A stretch of DNA of 64,000 bases, from assembly GCA_944326135.1 (NCBI GenBank), contig CALVCU010000015.1:186001-250000 (forward strand), given 5' to 3'. The notes under the pieces were generated by a model, which was not told where the DNA came from, did not search any database, and worked only from the letters and a program-made list of their open reading frames with translations. Source of the DNA: an uncultured Ligilactobacillus sp. Lineage in GTDB: Bacteria; Bacillota; Bacilli; Lactobacillales; Lactobacillaceae. Below are positions 1-9,352 of this stretch, piece after piece. Each line of letters begins with the position of its first letter. Within the stretch, counting starts at the first letter, position 1. Position numbers and translations under genes: made by a program.

Positions 1-346
1 TTGTAGTAATATCACGTTCATTGGAATATTTGATAATTTGGTCTTTACTTAACTTTGCACTTGCAATACTACCCGCACGAATTTTAATCAATGATGATAA
101 CCCCAACATCAATGGAAGTGCGATGACTACAATTGTTCTTTCCCAAACTGGTATTAAAATATATCCAACAATGACCATAAATACACCAATAATAAATGAA
201 AAAACAATTAGCCAAGTAGTTAGGATACTAGGTAAAAATAGTCCTACTATTGAACCAACTAAACACAATGCTGCCATTGGGTAAAAAATATTAATTGGCA
301 TATCAATGCTTCCAACTAAAAGTAAGATAATGATTGCAATTAACAA
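1..346 (-). CDS. Membrane protein, unrecognised, cut by left edge
   Basis: Reading leftward from a TTG at 346 there is an open frame to the window edge. It encodes a very hydrophobic protein with about three membrane segments (LIAIIILLLVG, then AALCLVGSIVGLFL, then WLIVFSFIIGVFMVIVGYILI), followed by the motif LIKIRAG and a more polar stretch. An AGAAAGAG ribosome-site-like sequence lies at 355-362. No ATG lies near the front, and the frame stays open about 14 codons upstream without a start, overlapping the terminator of the VOC gene. The gene may therefore be 5'-truncated or use the TTG. I do not recognise the family and the C-terminus is outside the window. Confidence 0.55.
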   Translation of the reverse strand, partial: MLIAIIILLLVGSIDMPINIFYPMAALCLVGSIVGLFLPSILTTWLIVFSFIIGVFMVIVGYILIPVWERTIVVIALPLMLGLSSLIKIRAGSIASAKLSKDQIIKYSNERDITT

Positions 347-369
347 TGCAATTGCTCTTTCTAAAAAAT

Positions 370-419
370 AAAGAGATGATAAAACTAACTAATTAATGTT
401 AACTTTTATCACTCTCTTT
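370..419 (-). terminator. Rho-independent terminator of the VOC gene
   Basis: A near-perfect inverted repeat has arms at 370-384 and 404-419 with one bulged base. On the minus strand it is followed by six U. It ends transcription of the VOC gene just before the membrane gene at the left edge. Confidence 0.75.
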
Positions 420-424
420 ATTAA

Positions 425-811
425 CTATTTATATGATGAAATCTCGATTAGATTTTGATCATTATCAGTGATGTAGATAGAAGTCATTTTGCCTTCTGAA
501 CCCATTTTTTCAATTGGCCCAGCAACAATATTTACAAAGTAACTCTTTAAATGATTTTCAACACTTTCAATATCATCACCGACTACAATACAAAAATCAG
601 CAGCACCAATTGTAGGATGTTCAGCCTTTAATTCAGTAGGGCGATCTGATTTTTGTAATCGAATTAATTGATGACCACAACGCAATGTTGTTACATTTTC
701 ATCTGTTTGATCATTGATAACTGGCATGTCAAAAACTTCATGATAAAAACGAGTAGCTTTTTCAATGTTGCTAACAGTTAACACGATGTGATCTAAACGT
801 CTTACACGCAT
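425..811 (-). CDS. VOC-family (glyoxalase/bleomycin-resistance-like) protein
   Basis: This 128-residue protein shows the vicinal oxygen chelate fold: an opening RLDHIVLTVSNIEKATRFY element, a central RCGHQLIRLQ strand, and a closing DNDQNLIEISSY strand with the usual C-terminal Glu. The His of DHIV and the closing Glu are the expected metal ligands, so it may bind a divalent metal. Family members include glyoxalases, isomerases and resistance proteins; the substrate cannot be read from sequence. The ATG at 811 follows an AAGAAAGGA ribosome site. It is monocistronic, with a terminator directly downstream. Confidence 0.85.
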   Translation of the reverse strand: MRVRRLDHIVLTVSNIEKATRFYHEVFDMPVINDQTDENVTTLRCGHQLIRLQKSDRPTELKAEHPTIGAADFCIVVGDDIESVENHLKSYFVNIVAGPIEKMGSEGKMTSIYITDNDQNLIEISSYK

Positions 812-897
812 AATAAGATTCCTTTCTTAAATAATTTCAATTAATATTATACTGATTTTTTGATTTGAATTAAATATAAAGAGTTTTTACTTTTAAA

Positions 898-911
898 TGT
901 AAGCGCTTTGA
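898..911 (+). promoter_or_regulatory. CcpA cre-like site upstream of fructokinase
   Basis: TGTAAGCGCTTTGA matches the catabolite-responsive element consensus TGWAANCGNTNWCA at all but one position. It lies 47 bases before the fructokinase start, so carbon catabolite control by CcpA is likely. This is inferred from sequence only. Confidence 0.6.
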
Positions 912-957
912 TGTAAAATTAAAAAAACGTTTACTTTAACAAAAAGGAGATTATAAA

Positions 958-1833
958 ATGTCAAAATTATATGGGGCAATTGAGGCCGGCGGCACAAAGT
1001 TTGTTTGTGCTGTTTGTGATGAAGATTTAAATATTATTAAACGCGTAAAGATTCCAACTACTGTACCTGCAGAAACGATGACTGAGGTATTTAAATTCTT
1101 TACTGAAAATCCAGTGTCAGCAATGGGAATTGGCTCATTTGGGCCAATTGACATCAATCGTAATTCAGCTACATATGGTTATATAACTAATACACCTAAA
1201 AAAGGATGGGCAAATTACAACTTTTTAGGCGAAATGAAGGCAAGGTTTGATATTCCATATGTTTGGACAACGGATGTTAATGTTGCTGCATATGGTGAGC
1301 TTAAACGTGGTGCAGCTCAAGGAGAAGACAGTTGTGTATATTTAACTGTTGGAACTGGAGTTGGTGGCGGTGCAGTAGTAAATGGTAAGTTACTTGAAGG
1401 TTTTGGTCATCCTGAAATGGGTCACATTATTTTAAAACGGCATCCAAATGATAAATATAAGGGCCATTGTCCATATCATCATGATTGTTTAGAGGGAATG
1501 GTTTCTGGTCCTGCGATTGAAGCACGACACCATGGCGTTAAAGCCTATGATATTCCTAAAGATGATGAAGATTGGCAAATTGTAGCTTATTATTTAGCAC
1601 AAGCATGTTTAGACTATACATTAATATTATCGCCTGAAAAAATTATTTTTGGTGGTGGAGTATCAAAACAATCACAATTATTCCCATTGATTCGGCAAGA
1701 TTTCAAAGAATTGATGAATGGATACATTAAAACTCCAGCACTTGATGATTATATCGTTCATTGTGATCTCGGTGATGATGCAGGAATTACTGGTTGTTTA
1801 CTCCTAGCACAAGAAATAGAAAAAAAGAGTTAA
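958..1833 (+). CDS. scrK: Fructokinase, ROK family
   Basis: This ROK-family sugar kinase of 291 residues probably phosphorylates fructose with ATP to give fructose-6-phosphate, for example fructose released from sucrose. The ATP-binding signature IEAGGTKF is near residues 8-15, the catalytic Asp is in TTDVN (D106), and a second glycine-rich phosphate loop GTGVGGG is near 132-138. The structural zinc site is formed by H156, C171, a His at 174/175 and C177. Length is typical of the family. The start follows AAAAAGGAG, and a cre-like site lies upstream. No sucrose genes adjoin it. Fructose specificity is inferred from resemblance to lactobacillar fructokinases. Confidence 0.88.
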   Translation: MSKLYGAIEAGGTKFVCAVCDEDLNIIKRVKIPTTVPAETMTEVFKFFTENPVSAMGIGSFGPIDINRNSATYGYITNTPKKGWANYNFLGEMKARFDIPYVWTTDVNVAAYGELKRGAAQGEDSCVYLTVGTGVGGGAVVNGKLLEGFGHPEMGHIILKRHPNDKYKGHCPYHHDCLEGMVSGPAIEARHHGVKAYDIPKDDEDWQIVAYYLAQACLDYTLILSPEKIIFGGGVSKQSQLFPLIRQDFKELMNGYIKTPALDDYIVHCDLGDDAGITGCLLLAQEIEKKS

Positions 1834-1845
1834 AAAAGATTGAAG

Positions 1846-1873
1846 GACTATGCAAAATGCATAGTCTTTTTTA
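1846..1873 (+). terminator. Terminator of fructokinase gene
   Basis: A perfect 9-base stem (GACTATGCA, loop AAA, TGCATAGTC) is followed by a run of T. The GACTATG stem recurs in terminators at 3771, 47817 and 55722. Confidence 0.85.
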
Positions 1874-1985
1874 TTAAGTAGTTTAATGTTTTTATAATGA
1901 AGTGATGATTTTAATGAAACCTATTCAAATTATGTCCAAAAGTGGTAAAATATTTTTGTTTATATAGTATTGGAGAGTTTTATAC

Positions 1986-3767
1986 ATGAAGAAAAAATTA
2001 TTATCAGGAAGTTTTTGGATGATGATGGGAAGCATCTTATCCCGGGTGCTTGGTATTATCTATTTAATTCCATGGTTAATGATGATGGGAAGCCTCGAGC
2101 AACGGAATGCTGCTCAAGCGATTTTTAATTCTGCATATACTCCATATGCATTATTCTTAATTTTAAGTCAATCAGGTTTTCCATCTTCAATTGCTCGCCA
2201 AATTGCTGAATATAATAGTGAGAATAAATTCCGTAATAGTTTGCGTGTATTTAAATACGGTATGATGGTAATGCTCGGAATGGGGATTATTTCCGGGGTT
2301 ATATTTTGGGTGACAGCTCCTTGGATTGCAGCAACTAGTCCAGTTGTCTCAGTTAAAGCAACCATAATTACAATTCGTTGTTGTGTACCAGCGTTGGTCA
2401 TTTTACCACCAATGAGTTTAATTCGTGGTTTCTTCCAAGGAAATCAAGATATGCAACCTTATGGAATTTCACAATTATGGGAACAATTAATGCGAGTTAT
2501 TTTCATCATTGCAACTACATTTGTAATTATGGAAGTCATGCATGGTAGCTATCTTGAAGCAGTTAATTACAGTACTTTTGCTGCTTTTGTCGGTGCAATC
2601 TTTAGTTTTGTCTATTTGATTTGGCATGGACTAAAAAAACGCGATGAGTACGTTCAGTTATATGAAGAAAGTTTACCAGCGGATAATAATCATATTCCTA
2701 CTATTTTTAAGGGAATTATCCATGACGCAATTCCGTTTGTAGTTATTGGTTCAGCAATTACAATTTTTCAATTTGCTGATCAATTAACATTCAAGCCGAT
2801 TGCGGTAAACTTAATGGGAATGCCATTGAAAACTGCACGAGATTTATTCACATATTTCTCAGCTAACCCTAATAAGATTACTGCTGTAGTAATTTCATTA
2901 ACAACTGCTATTTCAGAGACTTCATTGCCATTATTGGCGCAAAAACAAAGTCATAAGGAAACAGGGAATATTCTTTCTCAAAATATTGAATTGAACTTGG
3001 CATGTTTGATTCCATCTTCACTTTTACTTTCAATATTGTCATGGGAAATTAATGGAATCTTCTTTGATTTTCAAAAACTAGGATCTGAATTAATGTCCTT
3101 TGCGTTAGTAAATAGTATTGTTTTAGCGTTGTTTATGAACTTCTTTACTGCAGTTCAATCAATGGGCTTTCAAAGATATGCTGTTAAGAAGTTTGGTGTA
3201 GGAATTATCTTGAAGTTAGTATTACAAACACCAGCAATTTACTTCTTTGGTGCTTTTGGTCCAACATTAGCGACATCAGTTGCCTTTGGATTGGTAACAC
3301 TTGATGTTTACTTGATGTTGCGACGGAATTATATTCAACCGGGTCAATTGAAATATGCTTCGAAGATTTTGAAAATCAATATTTTCTTATTGACAATTAC
3401 CTTTGTAATTAATCGATTAATCAAATTATTCTTCGTTCCTGAATCTAAGATTACTGCTTTTATCTATTGTGCAGTAATAGCAAGTGCCTTTGGAATTGCA
3501 TATTTACTAATCTTGAAGAAGACAGGGGTATTAGGCGTAATCTTTGGAACAGTAGATGAAACACCACAAGAAAAAGAAGATATTTTACTTGAATCAGCAA
3601 CGGATTATGAAATTCAAACTGATGAAAACTTAGGTGGTGCTCATTTTGCTCCAGAAGATCTTGAAAAAATGAAGAATGAGACCCAATCAACTTCTGTTGC
3701 TAACAGGATGGAAAATCATGGTTCTAAAAAGAAACCTTATAAGTTAAAAGGTAAACATTTTGAATAA
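1986..3767 (+). CDS. ytgP: MurJ/YtgP-like lipid-linked oligosaccharide flippase
   Basis: This 593-residue polytopic protein of the MOP/polysaccharide exporter superfamily has about 14 predicted membrane segments. It opens with an amphipathic GSFWMMMGSILSRVLGIIY helix typical of the MviN/YtgP group. Streptococcal and Bacillus YtgP proteins act as MurJ-type lipid II flippases, so export of peptidoglycan precursor across the membrane is the likely role. The last 80 or so residues are charged and end in a lysine-rich tail (KKKPYKLKGKH), longer than in many relatives. A 15-base direct repeat gives MMMGS twice near the N-terminus. It is monocistronic, with a terminator just after the stop. Confidence 0.82.
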   Translation: MKKKLLSGSFWMMMGSILSRVLGIIYLIPWLMMMGSLEQRNAAQAIFNSAYTPYALFLILSQSGFPSSIARQIAEYNSENKFRNSLRVFKYGMMVMLGMGIISGVIFWVTAPWIAATSPVVSVKATIITIRCCVPALVILPPMSLIRGFFQGNQDMQPYGISQLWEQLMRVIFIIATTFVIMEVMHGSYLEAVNYSTFAAFVGAIFSFVYLIWHGLKKRDEYVQLYEESLPADNNHIPTIFKGIIHDAIPFVVIGSAITIFQFADQLTFKPIAVNLMGMPLKTARDLFTYFSANPNKITAVVISLTTAISETSLPLLAQKQSHKETGNILSQNIELNLACLIPSSLLLSILSWEINGIFFDFQKLGSELMSFALVNSIVLALFMNFFTAVQSMGFQRYAVKKFGVGIILKLVLQTPAIYFFGAFGPTLATSVAFGLVTLDVYLMLRRNYIQPGQLKYASKILKINIFLLTITFVINRLIKLFFVPESKITAFIYCAVIASAFGIAYLLILKKTGVLGVIFGTVDETPQEKEDILLESATDYEIQTDENLGGAHFAPEDLEKMKNETQSTSVANRMENHGSKKKPYKLKGKHFE

Positions 3768-3770
3768 TAA

Positions 3771-3800
3771 AAAAGAGACTATGTTTTCATAGTCTCTTTT
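3771..3800. terminator. Bidirectional terminator
   Basis: A perfect 13-base stem with a TTTT loop and A/T tracts on both sides serves the converging flippase and iminopeptidase genes. Confidence 0.9.
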
Positions 3801-3809
3801 TTTTATTTT

Positions 3810-4724
3810 TTAATCATTAAAATTATTTGTTTCTACATCGTTTAAGAACTTCTTCAAATGAGCGAAGTATACTGGAGGATTATCCATCATATGATGGTGA
3901 CCGCCACCAGGAGTTGTTTCTAAACGTGCATGTGGAATATCTTGAGCCATTCGACGTGCAGATTCTAATGGCATAGTTTCATGTTCACCAAATGTTAATA
4001 GTGTTGGTACATGAATATCTTTCATACGATCACGAATATCCCATTCTTTAAGTTTTCCTGTAACAACAAATTCGTTGTTTCCTTGGAATGCATTATATAC
4101 AGGAGTTGCCATTGTTGGTACTAAGTGACGAATTGCTTCTGGTTGACGACGATCAACGAATTCACGGTTTAATACATCAACATATCCTTGATAACGAGCA
4201 TTATCAAGATCATTTTTAGCTTCGCATTCTTTCATGTATGCAACAGCTTCAGGAGTTAAGGTTGTTTCGCGCAAATAATTAATTCGTTCAAGATACTCGT
4301 CGATATTATCGACCATTGATGAAATAATTAACCCCTTTAAGTGTTGACCATATTTTAGGGCATACATCATAGCTAATGCACCGCCCCAAGATTGACCAAT
4401 TAAGTAGAAATTATCTAGACCTAATTTTTGGCGTAATTCTTCAAGTTCTTCAAGATAATATTCATATGTAAGATATTTTTTAGCAATTTCAGGGTCAGAA
4501 TAGTCAGGTTGATCTGAATACCATGAACCTAATTGATCATACATTGTAACTTGAACTCCAAGATCAGATAATTCTTCACCAAAGTTTTCCCAATATTCAT
4601 GATTACCACCAGGGCCACCGTGGAGACATAAAAGTTTAATATCTCCTTGTCCTGCAGTATGTGTCCAAATGTGATAACCATTATCTAACGTGATAATTTT
4701 TGTACCTTCACGCATTAAATTCAC
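3810..4724 (-). CDS. pepI: Proline iminopeptidase-type alpha/beta hydrolase
   Basis: This 304-residue S33-family peptidase probably releases N-terminal proline from small peptides in the cytoplasm. The oxyanion-loop motif HGGPGG is at residues 35-40, the nucleophile elbow GQSWGG carries S112, and GGGHHH near the C-terminus supplies the catalytic His. At the expected acid position (family GxxD) the sequence reads GEHE, so Glu stands where Asp is usual. There is no signal peptide. Together with PepX it would support use of proline-rich milk or plant peptides. Exact substrate preference is inferred. Confidence 0.85.
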   Translation of the reverse strand: MNLMREGTKIITLDNGYHIWTHTAGQGDIKLLCLHGGPGGNHEYWENFGEELSDLGVQVTMYDQLGSWYSDQPDYSDPEIAKKYLTYEYYLEELEELRQKLGLDNFYLIGQSWGGALAMMYALKYGQHLKGLIISSMVDNIDEYLERINYLRETTLTPEAVAYMKECEAKNDLDNARYQGYVDVLNREFVDRRQPEAIRHLVPTMATPVYNAFQGNNEFVVTGKLKEWDIRDRMKDIHVPTLLTFGEHETMPLESARRMAQDIPHARLETTPGGGHHHMMDNPPVYFAHLKKFLNDVETNNFND

Positions 4725-4818
4725 CTAATTTCATCATAAATTACTTTAATTGTAGCACTAATTTTTCGTTTTGAATCAAAATATATAGTATATTAGAAAT
4801 AGTAGATAATATGAGAGG

Positions 4819-5679
4819 GTGAAAAGATTGTTTAATAAGAAGCAGTTTGCACATGTATTTGATATTACATCATTTGAAAACTTAGTAGTTGATTTAACAG
4901 GAACTGACTTAGTAATTCGGCAAGCAGATCAACCAGAAGTTATATATTATGATGAGAAAAATAACCATAAAAGACTAGAAATAAATCAAAATAGTACTAC
5001 TTTGAAAATTAAAGAAAAAAGATGTCTAAGTGGATTGAAAAATTCGCTGGCATTTAAGTTCTTAATTGGAAAACGGCGGTTGGAAATAAAATTACCTAAA
5101 AAGGACTTTAAGAAGTTAACAGCCAGTGTGACATCTGGAGATGTAGCTATTAGTAACGTAGATATTAAAGATGTTGATTTATCAACAGGTTCAGGTGCAG
5201 TCACAATTGCTTATGCAAAAATTGAAAAATTCAAATTATTAACTAAAGATAGTAATTTAGTTATGAAAATGACTGATATTGATAAAGCAGCGATTGAAAG
5301 TAATACTGGTGCAATATTGTTCGACCAAACGAACGTTTTAAATAATATAATGGCTACAATTAGTGAAGGTGACCTGAAAATGCGCAATGTTGAAATTAAT
5401 GATGGATTGATTACATTGGGCGAGGGTGATGTTAATATAAATACCTTTGAAAATACTGGTGATTTTAAATTAACGACTGATGTTGGTGACATTTCTTTGA
5501 GAAATATTAAGACACCTTCAATTACAATTGCAGCCGTACGTGGTAATGATCTTGATAATCCTGATGTAATTAAGGGATTCCCAATGCATAAGCAAGGAAC
5601 ACCAGGAGCTACATTTTTAACTACTGCAGGACATTTAGATGTTTATAAAGACATTGAAATTATTAATAATCCAAAATAA
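4819..5679 (+). CDS. DUF4097-family beta-strand repeat protein
   Basis: The protein of about 286 residues has a basic N-terminal part and then a series of short repeated beta strands (LTASVTSGDVAISN, LSTGSGAVTIAYA, LTTDVGDISLRNI) typical of the DUF4097 / putative adhesin beta-helix. It has no signal peptide, membrane helix or LPXTG motif, so it appears cytoplasmic or membrane-associated. The longest frame starts at GTG 4819, but the ribosome site GAGAGGG lies at 4813-4818, too close. A TTG at 4828 (MFNKKQF) is better spaced and may be the true start. The function is unknown. Confidence 0.75.
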   Translation: MKRLFNKKQFAHVFDITSFENLVVDLTGTDLVIRQADQPEVIYYDEKNNHKRLEINQNSTTLKIKEKRCLSGLKNSLAFKFLIGKRRLEIKLPKKDFKKLTASVTSGDVAISNVDIKDVDLSTGSGAVTIAYAKIEKFKLLTKDSNLVMKMTDIDKAAIESNTGAILFDQTNVLNNIMATISEGDLKMRNVEINDGLITLGEGDVNINTFENTGDFKLTTDVGDISLRNIKTPSITIAAVRGNDLDNPDVIKGFPMHKQGTPGATFLTTAGHLDVYKDIEIINNPK

Positions 5680-5681
5680 AA

Positions 5682-5709
5682 AAGGCTGCCATTAGAGGCA
5701 GTCTTTTTT
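5682..5709. terminator. Bidirectional terminator
   Basis: The stem AAGGCTGCC/GGCAGTCTT has a short loop and flanking A and T runs. It separates the DUF4097 gene from the convergent pepX. Confidence 0.85.
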
Positions 5710-5710
5710 A

Positions 5711-8128
5711 TTATAATGTTTCGTAATTTAGATCTAATTGACAGTTTTCAAGTTGAACTGAATAACTTAAATTCTCATTTCCACGAACAGTCATTTCCAT
5801 ATCAGTAGAATAAATAACTAATCCGAGTTGATTTCCTTTTACTAAGTGGTAAAACATTGGTTGAAGATCTAAATCAATATCATAAAATTGATTTGCTTTT
5901 ACTTCACTGTTTTTCCAATTATTTTCACGGTTTTGTAAATTAATGTGTCCCTTCGTAATCATCTTCCATGGAGTTGGAGCTGTTAATTTGAATTCTTTCA
6001 AATCGTCTTCTTTCCATTGGAATCCTGCATCTAAAGCTTTAAGTGCTAAAGTAGAAGGAACTTCACCTAAACGTTTAATGTTACCAAAATCAACTAACAT
6101 AAAGCTAAGCATTCCTTTATCTTGATTTGAAGCAACTTTTAATTTCAAATGAGGGCAACCTTGAAGGTAGATGTCATTTTCAAATTTATTCGTTTTGAAA
6201 ATTAAACGATTACCAGTTAAAGCATTTTCTTTCTCTGATAACAAATCTTGACGCCATTTATCCCAGTTTTTCTTATACAAGTTAAAATCTTCTACTTTAA
6301 GTTGATCAGAGAAGGTTACTGTGTCTGAAAAACTTTCATCCAAACTTAAAGCATTAGTTTGGAATTTGTAAGCATATGTTTGTGGATTCTCAGTTTGCCA
6401 TCCATCAAATGCATGCCAAGTTCCTTCAGTACTATTATCTTGAACACAAACGTCTGGTATAAGTTCATTAGCGTGATTTTCAACGCCATATAGTTTATTC
6501 GTCAACCAAAGATTCATCATGTCAGTAAAATCAATTGATTGGAAATTATTAATATAAATATGCTGTCCTTGGTGAAGGAATAATTTCTTTTTAATAGGTA
6601 ACTTATCTAATTCTTTGTATAGATTAAATACATTACGAGGTTTTACATTCCAATCATTTAAGCCATGAACCATTACTACATCGCACTTAATATTTGGAAC
6701 ATCCTTTAAATAGTTACGTGCATCCCAAAATGAATTGTAATTTCCAGAATCACGATCTTGGTCTTTAGTAATTTGTGCTAAATCTTGATTGAATTGAGTT
6801 TTAATTTTAAGATAATCACCTGCTTGTTTTTGACGACTGAAACATTCTTCAGCTAAGACATCAGCATCTTCTCCTGGATATCCACCAGGGGCAATAACAA
6901 GGCCTCCATCACGATAATAATCATACCAACTAGATATTGCTGCTTCTGAAATAATTGTCTTTAAACCCTTAACGCCAGTTGTAGCAGCAGCAGTAGCTAA
7001 TGTTCCTAAATATGATTTACCTGTCATAGCAACAGATCCATTACACCACCAGGCTTTGATTTCAATATTGTCAGTTTTATTAGTGAAAGCTTTGCGGTTA
7101 CCAGCTAACCATTCAATGATTGCAGTGGTTGACAAAGTTTCTTCTTTTGAACCACAAGTACGTTCACCATCTGAATCCTTTGTCCCAATTCCAGCGGCAT
7201 AAACAACTGCAAATCCACGTGCTAAGAAATAATCATTGATAGTTACGTTATGATCATGACCAAAAGTTTCTTCAGCTGCTCTAGATGTACCGTTGACTTT
7301 ACGTGCAGCAGGTAAGTTTGAGTTTTCGTATTTAAATTCGATTTCTTCATATGTAGTATTATTTGGTTCTTTACGTTTAAGTGGAACATCAACGTTATGA
7401 GTGATTTTATCTGCAGTTTTATCATTTGTTCCTTCATTATATGGACTAGCTGTATATAATACAGGAACTTTTAATCCTAACTCTGTATCCACTGGACGAA
7501 TAATTTCAGCTTTTAATAAATCACGCTTACCATCATGATCAGTATCTAATGAAGATTCTACATATACAACTTCACGGATCAATTTTGATGTATCAAATAC
7601 AGGTTGTGTTTTACCATTGAAAATTAGTGGCTTTTTATTAACATCTAATCCCCAAAATTGCTTAAAGTATCCATTAGCAGCTAATGAATCTAATAATGTA
7701 CGACCATCTTTATTGTGAGTGCATAATAAGTCATACCATGCATTAATTAAGTCTTTTTCATCATTAAGTGCATCATGATGATATAGGTGAATTTCATCCA
7801 TTTTCTTCAATGGATCATTGATATCAAAATCATCATCCACTTCAAATCCAAGTAATTGCATTGCAATTGCATAAAAGACAGTGAGGTTAATTTCCTTATG
7901 TGCTAAGTAATCATATAAATCTTCTGTTGATGTAGCTAAAAATCCATGTAATTTTTGAGCTAGAGTAGCTTGACTACTTGCTTCAAATAAAACTTTTTCT
8001 AAAAAGTATAAATATAATTCGTTTAATGGTAAAAAATCAGCTTGTTCAGGATAAAAATTTATTTTTCTAAGTTCATCTACTTTTTGACTGAAAGGTGCAT
8101 CCATGCGTGCGAATTGATTGATTTTCAT
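5711..8128 (-). CDS. pepX: Xaa-Pro dipeptidyl-peptidase PepX
   Basis: This 805-residue cytoplasmic serine peptidase of family S15 removes X-Pro dipeptides from the N-terminus of oligopeptides, a hallmark enzyme of casein-using lactobacilli. The N-terminal helical dimerisation domain (about 1-150) is followed by the alpha/beta hydrolase core with nucleophile motif GKSYLG (S372), the acid region HGLNDWNV, the His region HQGQHIY, and a C-terminal jelly-roll. I take ATG 8128 as start because GGAGG at 8136-8140 is correctly spaced; the frame stays open further upstream. Length matches the family. It is monocistronic and closed by the 5682 terminator. Confidence 0.95.
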   Translation of the reverse strand: MKINQFARMDAPFSQKVDELRKINFYPEQADFLPLNELYLYFLEKVLFEASSQATLAQKLHGFLATSTEDLYDYLAHKEINLTVFYAIAMQLLGFEVDDDFDINDPLKKMDEIHLYHHDALNDEKDLINAWYDLLCTHNKDGRTLLDSLAANGYFKQFWGLDVNKKPLIFNGKTQPVFDTSKLIREVVYVESSLDTDHDGKRDLLKAEIIRPVDTELGLKVPVLYTASPYNEGTNDKTADKITHNVDVPLKRKEPNNTTYEEIEFKYENSNLPAARKVNGTSRAAEETFGHDHNVTINDYFLARGFAVVYAAGIGTKDSDGERTCGSKEETLSTTAIIEWLAGNRKAFTNKTDNIEIKAWWCNGSVAMTGKSYLGTLATAAATTGVKGLKTIISEAAISSWYDYYRDGGLVIAPGGYPGEDADVLAEECFSRQKQAGDYLKIKTQFNQDLAQITKDQDRDSGNYNSFWDARNYLKDVPNIKCDVVMVHGLNDWNVKPRNVFNLYKELDKLPIKKKLFLHQGQHIYINNFQSIDFTDMMNLWLTNKLYGVENHANELIPDVCVQDNSTEGTWHAFDGWQTENPQTYAYKFQTNALSLDESFSDTVTFSDQLKVEDFNLYKKNWDKWRQDLLSEKENALTGNRLIFKTNKFENDIYLQGCPHLKLKVASNQDKGMLSFMLVDFGNIKRLGEVPSTLALKALDAGFQWKEDDLKEFKLTAPTPWKMITKGHINLQNRENNWKNSEVKANQFYDIDLDLQPMFYHLVKGNQLGLVIYSTDMEMTVRGNENLSYSVQLENCQLDLNYETL

Positions 8129-8240
8129 AGTATTTCCTCCAGTATTAAGATTAGTTTTAGTATAACACAAGCGTTTTATATAAATAGTAAATGGCAAAGT
8201 AATTAGCAAAAATCCAAAGGAATTTTAATTTGTAGACTAA

Positions 8241-8270
8241 AAAAACAACTTTGCTTTATCAGCAAAGTTG
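8241..8270 (-). terminator. Terminator of the envelope pair
   Basis: On the minus strand, CAACTTTGCT and AGCAAAGTTG form a perfect 10-base stem around a 5-base loop, followed by seven U. It lies just after the TcaA-like gene. Confidence 0.88.
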
Positions 8271-8301
8271 CCATATATGATTGCAATTTTAATTACAATG
8301 A

Positions 8302-9351
8302 TTAAACATTAGATACATCTTTTTCCCATTTTGCCTGCTGAACATCTGTAGGAAGAGTAAATGAATTTTTGTCATCCCACTCATCAGGATTTCCACTACC
8401 AGCTTCAAAGTCGGTATTATCAACTTCCCAATGACCTGTTTTATTTGAATAAACCATTGTAACGTTAACGGCTCCATCATTTGATGTAATGTTATAGTCT
8501 TTGTCAGTATCAAGTTTATCTTTGTCAACTTGCAGTGATTGCTTTATATTAATAAAAGCATTAAATTCAATTGTTGGTTGACTTTCAAAAGTTTCAATTT
8601 CGATTGAAGAATTATCAATTGTAACCTTGCTAAATTCGTTTGAATATGAGGTTCCGACTTCTTTTATAGAACTATATGCATAACCTAAAAGTTGCTTTTC
8701 ATTATCAGTTGCAAATTTCAAATTAGAAAAATCCATCGGTGCAATTGATTTATTCCATGAAATCAAAAATGATGAAAAACTTGCTAACAAGACTTTGTGC
8801 AAATGATCATTTTTTTCGAAATCAGTTTTAGGACTAAAAACAATACTTTGATTATCTTTAATCAAATCAACTTTTTCTTTTTTCTTAACGGTTCCATATG
8901 CTGGATTATAGATGTTGACTGTAAAATGATAATTTCCAGGTAAAAAATTTTGATGACCATTCTCTTTTAATGGAATTTTTTTCTGATTGATTATCAAGGA
9001 TGCAGTCGTATTATCAACGTCATCTAATCCTGAAATTGAAATACTTCTCTTTTGTGGTTCCCAGTATTTCTGATGAAACCAGCCGTTATCGACAAGTTTA
9101 CATTCATCTTTTAACATCCTTTGAATTTGCTTTTTCGAAGGATTGGATGCAATGAAAGCTTGATAAGCAGATTTATTTATTTTTGAATGATCACTATATT
9201 CAGGTAAATATTTCTCGACTGTTTTCAAATCTTTATCTTGAATAGCTGTAATTAAACGATTAGTTGTTGCCGAAGTTGAATGATAGTACCCAAAGCCAAA
9301 AATTCCTAATGTACAAATCAGAGTTAAAATAAAAATAATTTTCTTTTTCAT
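8302..9351 (-). CDS. TcaA/YvbJ-like membrane-anchored envelope protein
   Basis: The 349-residue protein has one N-terminal membrane helix (IIFILTLICTLGIFGFGYY) and an extracellular region with several beta-rich modules. The opening NRLITAIQDKDLKTVEKYL and the module order resemble TcaA/YvbJ-type proteins, but the usual N-terminal zinc ribbon is absent. Staphylococcal TcaA affects teicoplanin susceptibility and wall-polymer handling; a similar surface role here is inference. ATG 9351 begins one base after the stop of the upstream lipoprotein gene, so translation is probably coupled. A TTG at 9378 in the same frame would overlap that gene and lacks a good ribosome site. Confidence 0.7.
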   Translation of the reverse strand: MKKKIIFILTLICTLGIFGFGYYHSTSATTNRLITAIQDKDLKTVEKYLPEYSDHSKINKSAYQAFIASNPSKKQIQRMLKDECKLVDNGWFHQKYWEPQKRSISISGLDDVDNTTASLIINQKKIPLKENGHQNFLPGNYHFTVNIYNPAYGTVKKKEKVDLIKDNQSIVFSPKTDFEKNDHLHKVLLASFSSFLISWNKSIAPMDFSNLKFATDNEKQLLGYAYSSIKEVGTSYSNEFSKVTIDNSSIEIETFESQPTIEFNAFINIKQSLQVDKDKLDTDKDYNITSNDGAVNVTMVYSNKTGHWEVDNTDFEAGSGNPDEWDDKNSFTLPTDVQQAKWEKDVSNV

Positions 9352-9352
9352 A

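Noticed and set aside
21-284. Plus-strand open frame of 87 codons at the left edge
   Set aside because: The minus strand encodes a coherent membrane protein here; the plus frame has no ribosome site or family resemblance.
2018-2092. 15-base direct repeat ATGATGATGGGAAGC in the flippase gene
   Set aside because: Only two copies, giving MMMGS twice in equivalent membrane-edge positions; probably chance plus codon bias.
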